From contig KV919091.1 in NCBI GenBank assembly GCA_002049455.2, forward strand, positions 20,061 to 84,060: a DNA stretch of 64,000 bases, written 5' to 3'. The translations under genes and the position numbers were made by a program. A model generated the notes under the pieces. That model did no database searches. It was not told the origin of the DNA and saw only the letters and a list, made by a program, of their open reading frames with translations. This DNA is from Porphyra umbilicalis. Taxonomy: Eukaryota; Rhodophyta; Bangiophyceae; Bangiales; Bangiaceae. Below, piece by piece: positions 11,020-21,398 of this stretch. Positions within the stretch are counted from its first letter, which is position 1, and each line of letters begins with the position of its first letter.

Positions 11020-12382
11020 TGGGCGGAGGCGGCGGACCGCCCGGCGGACGCATGTGATTGGCCGTCGGAGAATCGGGTCTGCTTGCAAGGCCCTCACGTG
11101 GGGCTCCCACGGCCGATACGTGGCACGCGCGTCTGCGAATATATGCCCATCACAGGCCCGTGGGCGACCCGAGGTAAGTCCATGGCGCAAAACGGTGGCG
11201 CCAAAGCCGGCGTCGATAGTCGGCGGACGCGCCGGCGGACGCACACCGCGTGCGGCCGCCACTTTCGCTGGACCACCTTCGACCGCGCGGCCATGGTCGG
11301 AGCGACGCGCCGACGACCGTGACGGCCACCGGCCGGGTGGTCGCGGTGCTCTCCTTCGTTCTGGCCCCAACTCCACACCCGTGATGGAGCAGCAGCCTTC
11401 GCGGGCGCCACTCCGCTCCTCCCCCCCCCCCTGCACCCCCGCCCCCACGCCCACCCCACCCGTTCCCTGCTTCTGGCGCCACTTACCACTCCAGCCCTGG
11501 TCAGCCGTGCCGTGACTCACCCTCCTCTCTACCGGCCCCACCGATTCCCAGTGTCGGTGGCGCTGACACTGGGGCGGCGTAGCGATCGTGCTCCTCGCTC
11601 TTGCAGAAAGTGGGCGGGGCTGCAGTGGGGCGGCTGTGACTGCTGTGTGGGTAGTGGGGCCGGCCGCGTTACCGCTCGCCACGCCCAACCCCACGCCCAC
11701 CCCCTGCCCGTAGCAACCCTCGCAAGCCCCCGGCCGTTTGTGTGCGTGTCGGGCGGTGGCGACGTACTGACCTGCCTCACCGAGGGGCTGTCACCAACGC
11801 CGGGACAAGGGGGTGGGACGAGGACGTGTCGAGGAAAAGGGTTGCGGGCCGTGGGCGGGTCGTCGGGGCGGCCGCCGCCGACAGGCGTACGTACGCGGGT
11901 GGCACGGCCGTCCGGCCTTAGTGGCAGGTCCTCCCCGTGACCTAGTAAGCCAGATGTCGCCGGCGTTGACCCCGACGGGGCGGCCCCAATTTTCCGGGCG
12001 CTCTGTTTCGTCTCTTTTTCCGCGCCCCCCATCCACTGGCCGCCAATCGGGCGCCCCCCCTTCCTCTACGCACACTCACCCCGTTGTCGCTCATGTCGGA
12101 CAGACGCCATGCCCCTCTTTCCACCCTCCCACGGCTTCCCGCGGCGCTGCTGGTGCTCCACCTGGTGGGGCGCACCCCGCCCCGACGCCACCCACTCCGC
12201 CTGCATCCTAGGGGCGCGTGGAGGGCGCAGACCCCCCTGGCGTTCACCCATGCGGCCCCGCTGCCCGCGCCCTGGAGGTCCCCGCGGCCCCTCCCTCCCC
12301 ACTTGTTCGTCCTGTGCGGCATCGCGCGGCGGGAGAAGGGCAGTTGGTGGTCCCCCCAGTGGCGCACCTGCATGGAGGCCAC
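11020..12382. other. Copy A tail without recognised gene
   Basis: GC-rich sequence with overlapping open frames on both strands, none with a domain I recognise. It is well conserved in copy B (43242-44603), but so is the non-coding remainder of the duplication, so this does not show selection. Confidence 0.5.
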
Positions 12383-14357
12383 ATGGGCGACGCCATGGCC
12401 GAGCTCTCAGCGGGTCACCATTTGTGGTCAGACGCGGTGCAGACGTACACGGTGCGTAACTTTGCGCTACGCCTGTTCCACGGCAGGCCCGACGTGTCCG
12501 GCCGACTGATTCGGTTCGGGTGTCTCTTCTCTGAGGCCGCACGGGCGGGCTTTATAGGGGAACAGTTTGCGGGGACGGGGCTGCCTCCGACGGACGACGG
12601 CACGCCGGTCACGGCGAAGGCGGATCGGGGCGCCTACGAGGCCATCGTCAACCTGGCAAATTTCTGTACGACGTTTGGGTTGGACGTGGCGTGCACGCGT
12701 GCGGTGTCGGCGCAGGCCGTGCACGTGGCCGAGCGTGGCAATCATCACCTCGTTCACTCCACGCTAACTGCCGTCAAAAATGGCTGGCAGAAGCACGCGG
12801 TCAGCGCTACGCACGGCGGAAAGAAGACTAACCTCGTAGCCTATACGAGCTACACTCGGCGGTTTTGCGCAAAGGGGGCCGAGACCGCGACCACGGGCGG
12901 CGGCCTGATGCACCTGAACCGCCACGTGGTCGTCAGCTGGCTGGACGTGGAGGCGCGACGGCACTCGGTCGGCGAGGCACCGCGGCGACGCGGTCAATTT
13001 GGGGCAACCGCGAGCGCCCGAGCACGCGGGGCTGCTGTAGCGGACGCGGAGGGGTCCGAATCGTTCAGTGGCGACAGCGCGGAAGATCTCGCCGACGAGG
13101 ACGACATGGACTTGGACGCGGGGCCGGCGAGAAAGCGGCCCCGCACGGCGGTCACGGACGTTTTTGCAGGCGCCACAGCTTCAAGGAGGCGTGGAGCTTC
13201 GTCAACGGCGCGGCGGGGGCGCGGTGGCGTGGCCGCCGGGCGGGGCAGAGGCATCAAAACGACCGCGGGGCGGGGCAGCCGCGGGGCGGCCGAGGCGGGG
13301 CAGGGAGGACGCGGCGGGGCGGCAGCGGGGCGCGGCCAGCGGAGAAGATGCGAAACGGGACGGGAAGGGCAAGGCGGGGACGCTGTGGGGCGCGGACCAC
13401 GCGGACGGGCCGCGGCGGGGCGTGGTGGGCGCGGCGGGCCCGGTGGGACGGCCCCGCAATCGGCCAGCGGTGGCACGCCTCCCTATGCGCACCCTACATC
13501 AAACCCTGCGCCACCAGCACGTGTCGCAGCGGGTGCTCGTGAAGGGACGCTGGACGGGGCGCCGGTCAATGGAGAGGTTGCGGGCGGCGGGAGTGCACTG
13601 GCGGGCGCCGCGTATCTTTTGACCCCCCCCCCCCTCCCGCGCTCTGCGGCTGGCACGCGCCCCCCCCCCACGCCCGCGGCACTAACGGCAAGCCTGCCTG
13701 GTACTGGCCCACCGTCATGTGCCGGCAGCGGGCCCCTTCCGCGGAATGTCGTCAGCGGGGCGGCAGTGGCGGCGGAGATGACGGTCTCTGGAAACGTGGT
13801 TGCGGACGCAAGCGGCGACAGACCCGCGGCGGCAACGATGGCCGCTTGGGCGGAGAAGCTCGTGAGCCACCATGCGCTCGGGGGCAACCTCAACGCGCTC
13901 GCCAAAACTGCCACGCTATTCAACGTGCTGTGGCGCACGGCCACGTGAAACTGCTGCAAGTCGTGGATTCTGCACGACTCTCAGTCGATGGGGAGCTTTC
14001 ACCCCGCCCTGTCGGTGAAGCGGCGGCGGCATCGGGACCAGGGGTTGCAAGATACGGCGGTGGGGGAGGCGAAGGCGCTCGGTAAGCGGAATCACGCCCT
14101 GGAGGACACGCAGCGCCGCGGCGTGTGCCTCTCCCTGCTTCTGGAACCGACCACGGCGGAGCAGTACGGCAGCAACGTTAACCTCAACACGGTTTGGGTG
14201 ATGCAATTTGCGCTCGAATCGCGGGGAGCCACAGCACGGGAGCTCGCCTGGAGCGACATGTCCGTGCGCACCTTTCCCGGCATGTTTCACGACGACGGCA
14301 ACCCGGCGCGGCTGCTCTGCACCTACATTACGGCTACCAAGACGGCAGAGGGCATCA
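12383..14357 (+). pseudogene. Crypton-like tyrosine-recombinase candidate, broken
   Basis: One frame runs from ATG at 12383 through an in-frame TGA at 13946-13948 to 14357, where an unrelated element end cuts it. The first part (HHLWSDAVQTYTVRNFALRLF onward) is unidentified. It is followed by an acidic/KRPR stretch and a Gly/Arg-rich low-complexity region (about 13200-13450). After the TGA the sequence is more protein-like (ALGKRNHALED, GVCLSLLLEPTTAEQYGS, FALESRGATARELAWSDM, then a KTAEG at the cut). The RG..ARELAWSD segment and following KT resemble the N-terminal half of Crypton-type recombinases. The catalytic HxxR and Tyr are not present, so this is tentative. The duplication breakpoint falls inside the ORF at 12406, so its first eight codons are shared with copy B. 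Confidence 0.35.
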
Positions 14358-14385
14358 GAGCATTCCCACCAATGTCGGGCCAACG
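14358..14385 (+). repeat. Transposon end (TIR), left-facing
   Basis: A 28-bp sequence starting GAGCATTCCCACCAATGTCG and ending GGGCCAACG. It is repeated exactly in inverted orientation at 19323-19350. GAGCAT-type ends with TWA targets are seen in PIF/Harbinger elements, but the flank here is TCA and does not match the TAA at the other end. Confidence 0.8.
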
Positions 14386-15944
14386 GTCTGAAACGGTGAA
14401 ATGAAACCGCTACGTGTGGCCCTGCGAGTGGCCAGTTGCCAACGGGCCAACGCGTTGCCAACGGGCAATGTAATGGGTGAAACAGAGTGGGCTACCTTTC
14501 AAAGATCTGAGCGCCGTTGGCCTCGACGTTGTTGGCCGCACTGCGTGGTTGCCAACGGAGGACACGTATCAGCGTCGTCGCCAGTATCGAAATGAAGAGA
14601 CGTCCGTCGAATACGTGCCGAAGATGTCACGGAAAGCGTGTGAACGGAGCCCAAACCGCCCAAATCAAGGCAATCTAGCGAGACACGTGGAGGCCATTCG
14701 GTACCAATATGGATTGAATCCGCACGAGTGCGTGACGTGTGTTGCGGTCGCACCCCGTCAGGTTGAGCAAGGACTTCGAGGCTGAGTCATGCCGGTCAAA
14801 CGGTCACGTGCAGCTATCGTGGCCTGCCCATTGGCGCAAAGGAGTGGCCCAAGAGCTGTCTACGTGACCCCCTCTACTGTGTGCATCCCACCCTTTGCTG
14901 ACTGGGGCGGTTTCATAGGAGCTGGCACGCCCGCTCTCCGGGCCGTGCTGCCCCAAAAAGGCCAAGGCTCGGCCAGAAAGGGTCAATAGAGGGCAGCGAC
15001 CCACAGCCATGGACTTTTGAGTGCGTGTTTGTGCACTTGTGTGGCTGCCCCTTACTGTTGTGGGCACTGCAGGCAGTTGTAATCGTGGAAGCGTTGACAG
15101 CTCAGGAAGCAGGCTGACTGCACAGCCGTGCACTGGCTCGCCAACGCATGAACGTTGACACCGGCATTCATAGTCCCCCCTCCAGCCCAACCTCGGCCGC
15201 ACTTCCAACAACGCCACTAGCCCACACCCAGCCCCCCACCCCCGACCCACCCCGAACCCTTTTAACCCTGCCCCCACGTCCACCCGAGCACCCTCACCAA
15301 GCTGCAGCAGCAACACACGCTAGCCAGCCAGCGATGCGCGCACCCTGCCTGCGCCGCCCGCTGACCCGGCCCGCGCGACACTCCCCCCAGGTTTCTCACC
15401 CTCGCAGAAGCAACGCAGAAGCGACCTGGAGGCCGGGGTACCGCCCACAGCTCCAGACAGGGGGCGGCGGACCCCTGCGCACGGTGGACAACACCGGGCG
15501 GTGGCCACCTCCAGCGGGCGCGACCACAGAGGCACGCGGGCGTGATTGCTCTTGGCGACATTACCACTTCAGCTCTCGGCGGCCACCAGCGCACGCCCCT
15601 CGGTCGCCGCCGGCCTTGTGTCCTCTGTGGTACAACTCTCGCTGTAGCGCACTTGCTGTGTGGGGAATTGCTGTTGCATGAAAATTTGCAGACCTTGATA
15701 GCAAAACGCCCAGAGCAGAACATTGTTTGAGTGGTCCTCTGCTGGATTCCGGCCATGTCATTGGCCAAGGCAGCTGTTCTGGCGCAATTATTATTGTTTG
15801 TATCGGAAAAATTTCTCAAGCGAGCAACTCCACCGCACAGGCTCGAGCTGTGTGGTAGGATTTTCAAAAATACAATAATTGCGGGGAGGCTGCCACCGTA
15901 CGTTGACTCCGAAGAAGCTACCGCGGCAGCCACCTCACAAAGTC
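14386..15944. other. Interval rich in GCCAAC/GTTGGC motifs, no recognised gene
   Basis: The first 200 bp carry repeated GCCAACG/CGTTGGC motifs (14440-14570), like those next to the opposite end at 19090-19300, so they are probably subterminal repeats of one element family. Small ORFs (14477-14785 and 15542-15730 on plus) gave no family I can name. From about 15620 to 15900 the sequence is less GC-rich than its surroundings. Confidence 0.45.
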
Positions 15945-18730
15945 GGAGACTGGATGCGGATGCCGTGGGGAGGGCGGGGCCGGCCGCGGACGGCGGCGCT
16001 GGCGGCGGGTTTGGTGGGACAGGTCGGTGGGGATAGTGGGTGCGGCGGGCCACGGCAGCGGGGGGCGCAGCGCGGGCACCCTCTGCGGCAAAGGGGGTTG
16101 CGAGGGACGGTAGCGGGGGTGATAGGCCTGCGGAGGACGGCGGCGGGAGCTGTGGGGCCGCGGGAAACAGACGACGGTGAGGGCGGCGGCGGGCGCCGCG
16201 GCCGACGGCGGCTGGGGTGGAGAGGGCCCCTGCGGCGAGGGCGGCGGCCTAACCTGGCGGGCGTGCCGTTGGCGGCGGGCGGGGTGGCGGAGGACGGCGG
16301 CGGGGGCGGCGGCGGGTCGTGGGGCGACAGCGGCGGCGGCGGCTTGGGGGGCGCCGGCCGATGGCGGTGGGCTGGCGTGGTGAGCTGCGGCGGTTGCTGG
16401 TGGCGGCTGGGATGGAGGCGGTGGGAGCAGGGGGGGGGGGTGCGGCACAAGGTGGAGTCGGCGGGGCCGGCAAGGGCCTCGGCGGGCGACGTCAAGGGCT
16501 GTGGCGGCGAGGGTGGTGGCCGGCGACGGCGGCCGAGGCCGCAGGGGCGGGGGCGGCTGCCTGCGGTGGCGGCGGGGGCGACGGGGGTGGCGGTACGCAG
16601 TGGCGGTGGAGGCGGCGACGGCGTCGGCGGCAGTAAGCGTCGGCGGGGGGGGCGGCGACGGCAGGGGCGGCTGACGGTGGCGACGTGGGGCGCGGACGGC
16701 GCCGGCGTGGACAAGGGCGGCGTCGCGGGCTGCTGTCGGCTGGGGCAGCGACGGCGGGGGCGGCTGTCAGCGGTGGCGGGCGTGGCGGCGACGGCCGGGG
16801 CGGCGGTGGGGCGGCGGCAGGCGACGGCAGTTCGGGCGGCGGCGGCTGGGGGGGCGGGGGCCGCCGTGGCGGAGGTGGCGGTGGTGTCCGCCGTCGGCGG
16901 CGACGGCGGCGGTGGTGGGACCGGCCGACGCCGGTGGCGGTGGCGGGGGCGCGGGGGAAGCAGCGGCGGCTCTCAGCGATGGCGGTGGCGGTGGTCGGGA
17001 GGGCGGGGGCGGCGATCGGCCGCGGCGGCTGCGAGGGCGCGGGCGGGGTCGGCGGTCAAAAGCGCCAATGGCGGCGGGGGCCGCGGTAGTCGGCGGGTGC
17101 AGGGCGGGAGCCGGCGGTCGGCAGCGGCTGTGGCGGTGGCGGTCGTTGTCGGTGGCACGTCAGGGGGCGTGGGAGGGGAGGGCGATCGGCCGGGTCGGCG
17201 GCGAGAGCGGCTGCGGAGCGTGCATCGGTCGGCGGCTGCGGCCGGCGGGGGCGGACGGCAACGACGGCGACTGGGTCGGACGGCGACGACGGGGACGGGG
17301 GCGGGGGAGAAGTTGGTGGTCGACTGGGCCGGCGGTCGGCGAGAGTGGTGGCGGCGGAAGTCGGCGGCGGCGGGGTGGGCGGCGACAGCGGGGGCGGAGG
17401 TCGGAGCCGGCGGCGGGGAGGGCGAGCGGCGACGGTCGGGACGGAGGCGTCGGCGGTCGGCGGCGGCGGGGGCGGCGGCGGGCGCGGCGATGGTGGGGGC
17501 AGCCGTCGCCGACCGCGGGCACTGCGGCGGTGGCGCGGAAGGCGGTCGGCCGAAGCGGCGGTCGGCGGGGGCGGCGGCGGCGGTGGTCGGCGGCGGCAGG
17601 GGATGCAGCGACGGCGGGGGCAGCGGTGGGGGCGGCAGTGGGGGCGGCAGTGGGGGGGCCAGCTGAAGACGCCGGCGCCGGTCGCGGCGGCGCCGGCGGT
17701 CGACAGCGGCGGGGGAGGGGACGGCGGCGGCGGGAGGGGCGGCGGCAGCAGGCGGAATGGGCAAGGGAGGCGGCGGCGGCCGACGATGGCGGCGGCATCG
17801 GCTTTAGCGGGGGCGGCGGCCGCAGATACCCGCGGTGGCGGCCGACGGTGGCGGGGGCGGCGAGGGAGGGGCGGGCGGTGGCTGGCGGCGGCGGCGGTGA
17901 GGGCGGCGGCGGTGGCGGCTGCGGACGATGGCGGCGAGGGGGGGCGGCGACAGCGGGGGTAGCGGTCGGACGCGATTGCGCTGGGGGCGGGGACGGCGGG
18001 GCCGGCTGTCGGAGGTGGCGGCGGGGGGGGCGAGCGGCGACGGTCAGGACGGGGGCGGCGGCGGTCGGCGGCGGTGGCGGGGGTGGCGACGGCGGGGGCG
18101 GCCGTCGTTAACGGCGGGGACCGGGGCGGCGGGCCAGCGGCAGACGGCGCCGGCGGCCGACAGTGGCGGGGGCAGGGACGACGTCGGCGGGAGGAGCGGC
18201 GACAGTAGGCGGCATGGGCAGAGGAGGCGGGGGCGGCCGATAACGGCGACGGCAGCAGGGTCACCTGAGGCGGCGACGGCGGACACCGGCAGTGGCGGCC
18301 GACGGCGGTGGGGACGGCGGGGGAGGGGCGGCCGGCGCCTGGTGGCGGCGGCGGTGAGGGCTGCGGTGGTGGCGGCCGCGGACGGCGGCGGGGGAGCGGG
18401 GGGCGGAGGCCGACGTCGGCGGTGGAGAGGCGGGCGGCAGTCTCGGGGGCGGCGGGGCTGGCGGCGACCGGCAGCCGCGAGGGCGGTGGCAGCCGGGGGG
18501 GGCGCGGCCGACGGCGGTGGGGGCGGCCAGGACGGCCGGGGTTGCGGTGGGTGGGGTGGGGGCGGCGACCGTCGGCGTGCGGGGGTCGCTGGTGCTGTGC
18601 CGGCGGTGGTCAGGGCGGCCGTGGGCACTGTCGTGGGCCACCGCCACTGCCGTGCGGTGCGGGAGGGGGGGAGAGGGCACGCACCGGCGCTGGCCACGGC
18701 CGCCACGCGGGCACGCGTGGCGGCATGAGC
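15945..18730 (+). repeat. 2.8 kb degenerate G/C-rich repeat (GGCGGCGGNGG-like)
   Basis: Nearly all G and C with strong strand asymmetry (G-rich on plus), built from imperfect copies of GGCGACGGCGGGGGCGGC and GGTCGGCGG motifs. Open frames of 400-600 codons on both strands are by-products of the missing stop codons and are not genes. The plus strand has very many GGG/GG runs capable of quadruplex formation. Confidence 0.85.
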
Positions 18731-19099
18731 AGCCGCGTGGCTGCCTGAAGAGGGCCTGACGCGGGGCCGCTCGGCGCAGCCCCGCCTCGTGTGCCCCCTC
18801 ATCAGCGCCGATCCTCTTGTTTTCCCAGTGTCAGTGTCAACGCGCCGCGTGTCTGATGGGCCCGAAACACCGTTTGGCCACGCGCCACCGCATGATTGAT
18901 ACGTGACACGCTCCAACGATCGGGACCATTGGGCCGAGCTGACAGGCAGCCGCCCAGTTCCGAGAGGTACCATATTTCATCCGTGGGTAGCTGTCGAAAC
19001 AAAAGTATGATAAATCGGACAATCTGAGGCCAATATAAAGTGCCACTTGTCACTCATTTAACCCCGTGAAACCGCGATGGACCAATCAGAGCACAGAAC

Positions 19100-19170
19100 C
19101 CGTTGGCCCCAGGGCCAACGAGTTGCCAACGGAGCCTCCGTTGGCAACTCGTTGGCCCTGGGGCCAACGG
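19100..19170. repeat. 71-bp near-perfect palindrome
   Basis: The 35-nt arms at 19100-19134 and 19136-19170 are exact inverted copies around one unpaired base. Each arm itself contains CCGTTGGC and GCCAACG in alternating orientation. It lies about 150 bp inside the right transposon end at 19323-19350. Confidence 0.95.
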
Positions 19171-19322
19171 CTCCGACGCCGAATCGGACGCAAGTACATT
19201 CGCGTTTTAACTCGCTTGACCTCCGTTGGCAACGCCGCGTGCACGTTCGACATTGTTACCCGCCCCGAGAACTGGCCAACGGCGAATTTGAGACAGGTTT
19301 CTGCAACGTGTGCCCAATATGG

Positions 19323-19350
19323 CGTTGGCCCGACATTGGTGGGAATGCTC
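19323..19350 (-). repeat. Transposon end (TIR), inverted partner of 14358-14385
   Basis: Exact reverse complement of the left end. It is inserted into an LTR at TAA: the intact LTR at 61827-61835 reads GGATAAGAG, and here the element ends directly before TAAGAG. The 5' part of that LTR is not found before the left end at 14358, so the two ends may belong to different insertions or to a rearranged element. Confidence 0.75.
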
Positions 19351-19580
19351 TAAGAGGGTGAGGCGTGAGTGTCGCCTAGAGGCCTTCGACGCGGGCAAGT
19401 AAACTTCCGGTCACACAACTCGTGTTTGTCGCTCGGGGCGCCTTCCCCCGGTCGACGCCGTGCGTGTGTGCTCTTCGGGGTTTCCTTCCAGGGCGGGTAT
19501 TCCCCAACAGGACTACCCGGCGACACGCTTTGGCTCGCCCTCCCCCCAACTGGGTGGGGTGGGCTGAGCGTGTTGTCACA
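19351..19580 (+). mobile_element. Truncated solo LTR
   Basis: 230 bp matching the 3' third of the LTR at 61366-62059 (aligned with 61830-62059) with few substitutions, ending in the same TTGTCACA. Its 5' part is missing where the transposon end at 19350 abuts it. The five bases after it are GAAAG. Confidence 0.88.
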
Positions 19581-21398
19581 GAAAGGAGCGGCGGCTGCGC
19601 CATTTTATGACCTTGAGGGGCCGAATAGGCAGGAAGGAAGCTGTCTTGAGCTGGACCACACACAACACCGTCCTCAGGACCTTTCAAAGGTCCATTGGTG
19701 AGACTCTACAAAGTGTTTCAGTTTTGGTCAGGTTGCGCCCAAACGGGCATTCTTCTGCCGTACGTCGGACAAGAAGGGACATAGGATATGTGCAGTATTC
19801 AGGACGTCAAACCTCGTGCAAGAAATGGTGGTAAAGCACCGATGACGTTGTTGTACACAACCTGTTGTGGTTCGTCTGAAACAGTAAGTCGGTAGCAGCT
19901 GTAGGGAGGTAGCAAAGCGCTGGTTGTCAACGCAATGAACTGGACAGTGTCAGTAAACACACCGTGATCCACTGGAGTTTCCAGTGTCAGTACCGATCTG
20001 CCGTTTCCGCTGCATGTGACACCCTGTCACAAGAGCTCCGTGACATCGGGCCTGGTGCGGCTCTACTCCCATTCTCCCCTCCCTACCCAATCTGGCGCTG
20101 CCATCACGCCGGTTTCGAGGGCATGCGGCAGCGCTTGACTGTTGGTAGCTCATTGCCGCCCTGCCTCCCTCCCGCTCACCCACGTTCCACGGCCGCCACC
20201 TCCCCCCGCGCTCCGCCTCCTCACCACCGCGGCCTCGGCACCGCCGCTGCTTACTCCTACAGCCGCTGCCTTCCCCCTGCCGCCGCTGCCTTCCCTCGAG
20301 ACTCTGCTTTCCGCCTGCCGTCAAGACCTAACCACAATTCTGTTCTTCATCTGCTCCATGTCCGCTCTGCCACCTGCCAATATTGCTGTCCCCCTTGACT
20401 TTTTTGTGCCCCCTCCGCGTTTTCGCAGGCCCGCTCGGCTACCTTCCCCTTCCCCCCAGCGTCCAGGATAAAATCCGCGTCGGCCTATGGTGTGGGTGTG
20501 TGTGGGTGTTGAAGGTCGTCGCGGCTGTGCCGTGGGCACCCGTTCTGTCGGGAAGTCGGGTGTTGATTCCTGGACTTCTAGCTTTTGCAATCGTGGTGGG
20601 GATGTATCAGGGGGGCGCTGGCAGTACACAGCGATGCACAGCTCTGGAAGTTCCGGTTCTGTTTGAGGCGTTCTCTTGTTTCTTTAGCTGGCAAGGGGGG
20701 CTGCATTGCGTGCCCATACATACGTCTCGATGCCACAGTCACTCGCCGACCTTGTCTTTACCCCTTCTCGCAACCACATCCGCCCGAAAGCCGCACCGCG
20801 ACGTACCTCACACTGCATCAGCACGTCCCTGCTTTTCTCTCCTGATGCTCCACAGCACTCCCAGGCCTTGAATACCCCTTGTAGCTTGCTTATTCACTGT
20901 CATTGTGCCGGACAGAAGAGACGCCCTCCAGAGCTAAGGATATACGTGGCAAAAACCGTGACCCTGGCAGACTGAATGGTACTTGGTTATCCTGTTCGTA
21001 AGTACTTGGTACCTTTTCGTGACAGGTGTTGCGCATAATTGGGAACTTATCGGTTCCAGACCTCAGCATCACACGCCGACGACGACGAGACTGCCCACCC
21101 TCGCAGGGTGCCTGATAGGCCTGTCTGGAACGTCCCGCAATCACGGTCGCCGTCTCTGTCGCGCTGCGCCCCGCGGCTGCCTCGTCAGCCCAACCGCGCG
21201 TGTGTTGTCCGTCTTCCTCACCACCCCATTCTCTGTCAAACATTGCTGCTTTTGCGTCCCTTTCCCCCCCCCTCCATTATCTATTTTTTTTTTTTTCTCC
21301 TGATCCCGCTCGCCCGGCTGGGGCGGCCCTCGTTTCTACCCCCATCCCGAGTCCTCCACGTCCGCCCACCTCCACCACGAGGTCGCCGGCCGCCCGGG
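19581..21398. other. Interval with no recognised gene
   Basis: Mixed-composition sequence with CT-rich stretches (20150-20330 and 21240-21310). No domain was recognised. It may be 5' non-coding sequence or the left end of the KDZ element that follows; I could not identify terminal repeats. Confidence 0.4.

Larger units (their letters stand above)
1..12406 (+). repeat. Segmental duplication, copy A
   Basis: This stretch is matched almost base for base, in the same orientation, by 32882-44627. It already matches at the first base of the window, so its left edge lies outside. The right edge is sharp: both copies read through a shared ATGGGCGACGCCATGGCCGAGCTC and diverge directly after it, at 12406 here and 44627 in copy B. 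It carries bS18, the FG-GAP protein, DDB2, a hAT element and a MITE. Copy A is longer than the matching part of copy B mainly because of a 738-bp hAT-like insertion plus its target duplication. Differences are scattered substitutions, homopolymer-length changes and repeat-unit changes. Percent identity was not computed. Confidence 0.97.

Noticed and set aside
15542-15730. Cys/His-rich C-terminus of a transposase (CVLCGTTLAVAHLLCG)
   Set aside because: A single short motif with spacing that fits neither the non-LTR nor the piggyBac cysteine pattern; nothing around it supports the idea.
15879-18264. Open frames of 400-600 codons on both strands
   Set aside because: The region is degenerate GGC/GCC repeat with almost no A or T, so stop codons are simply rare; products are low-complexity Gly/Arg/Pro strings.
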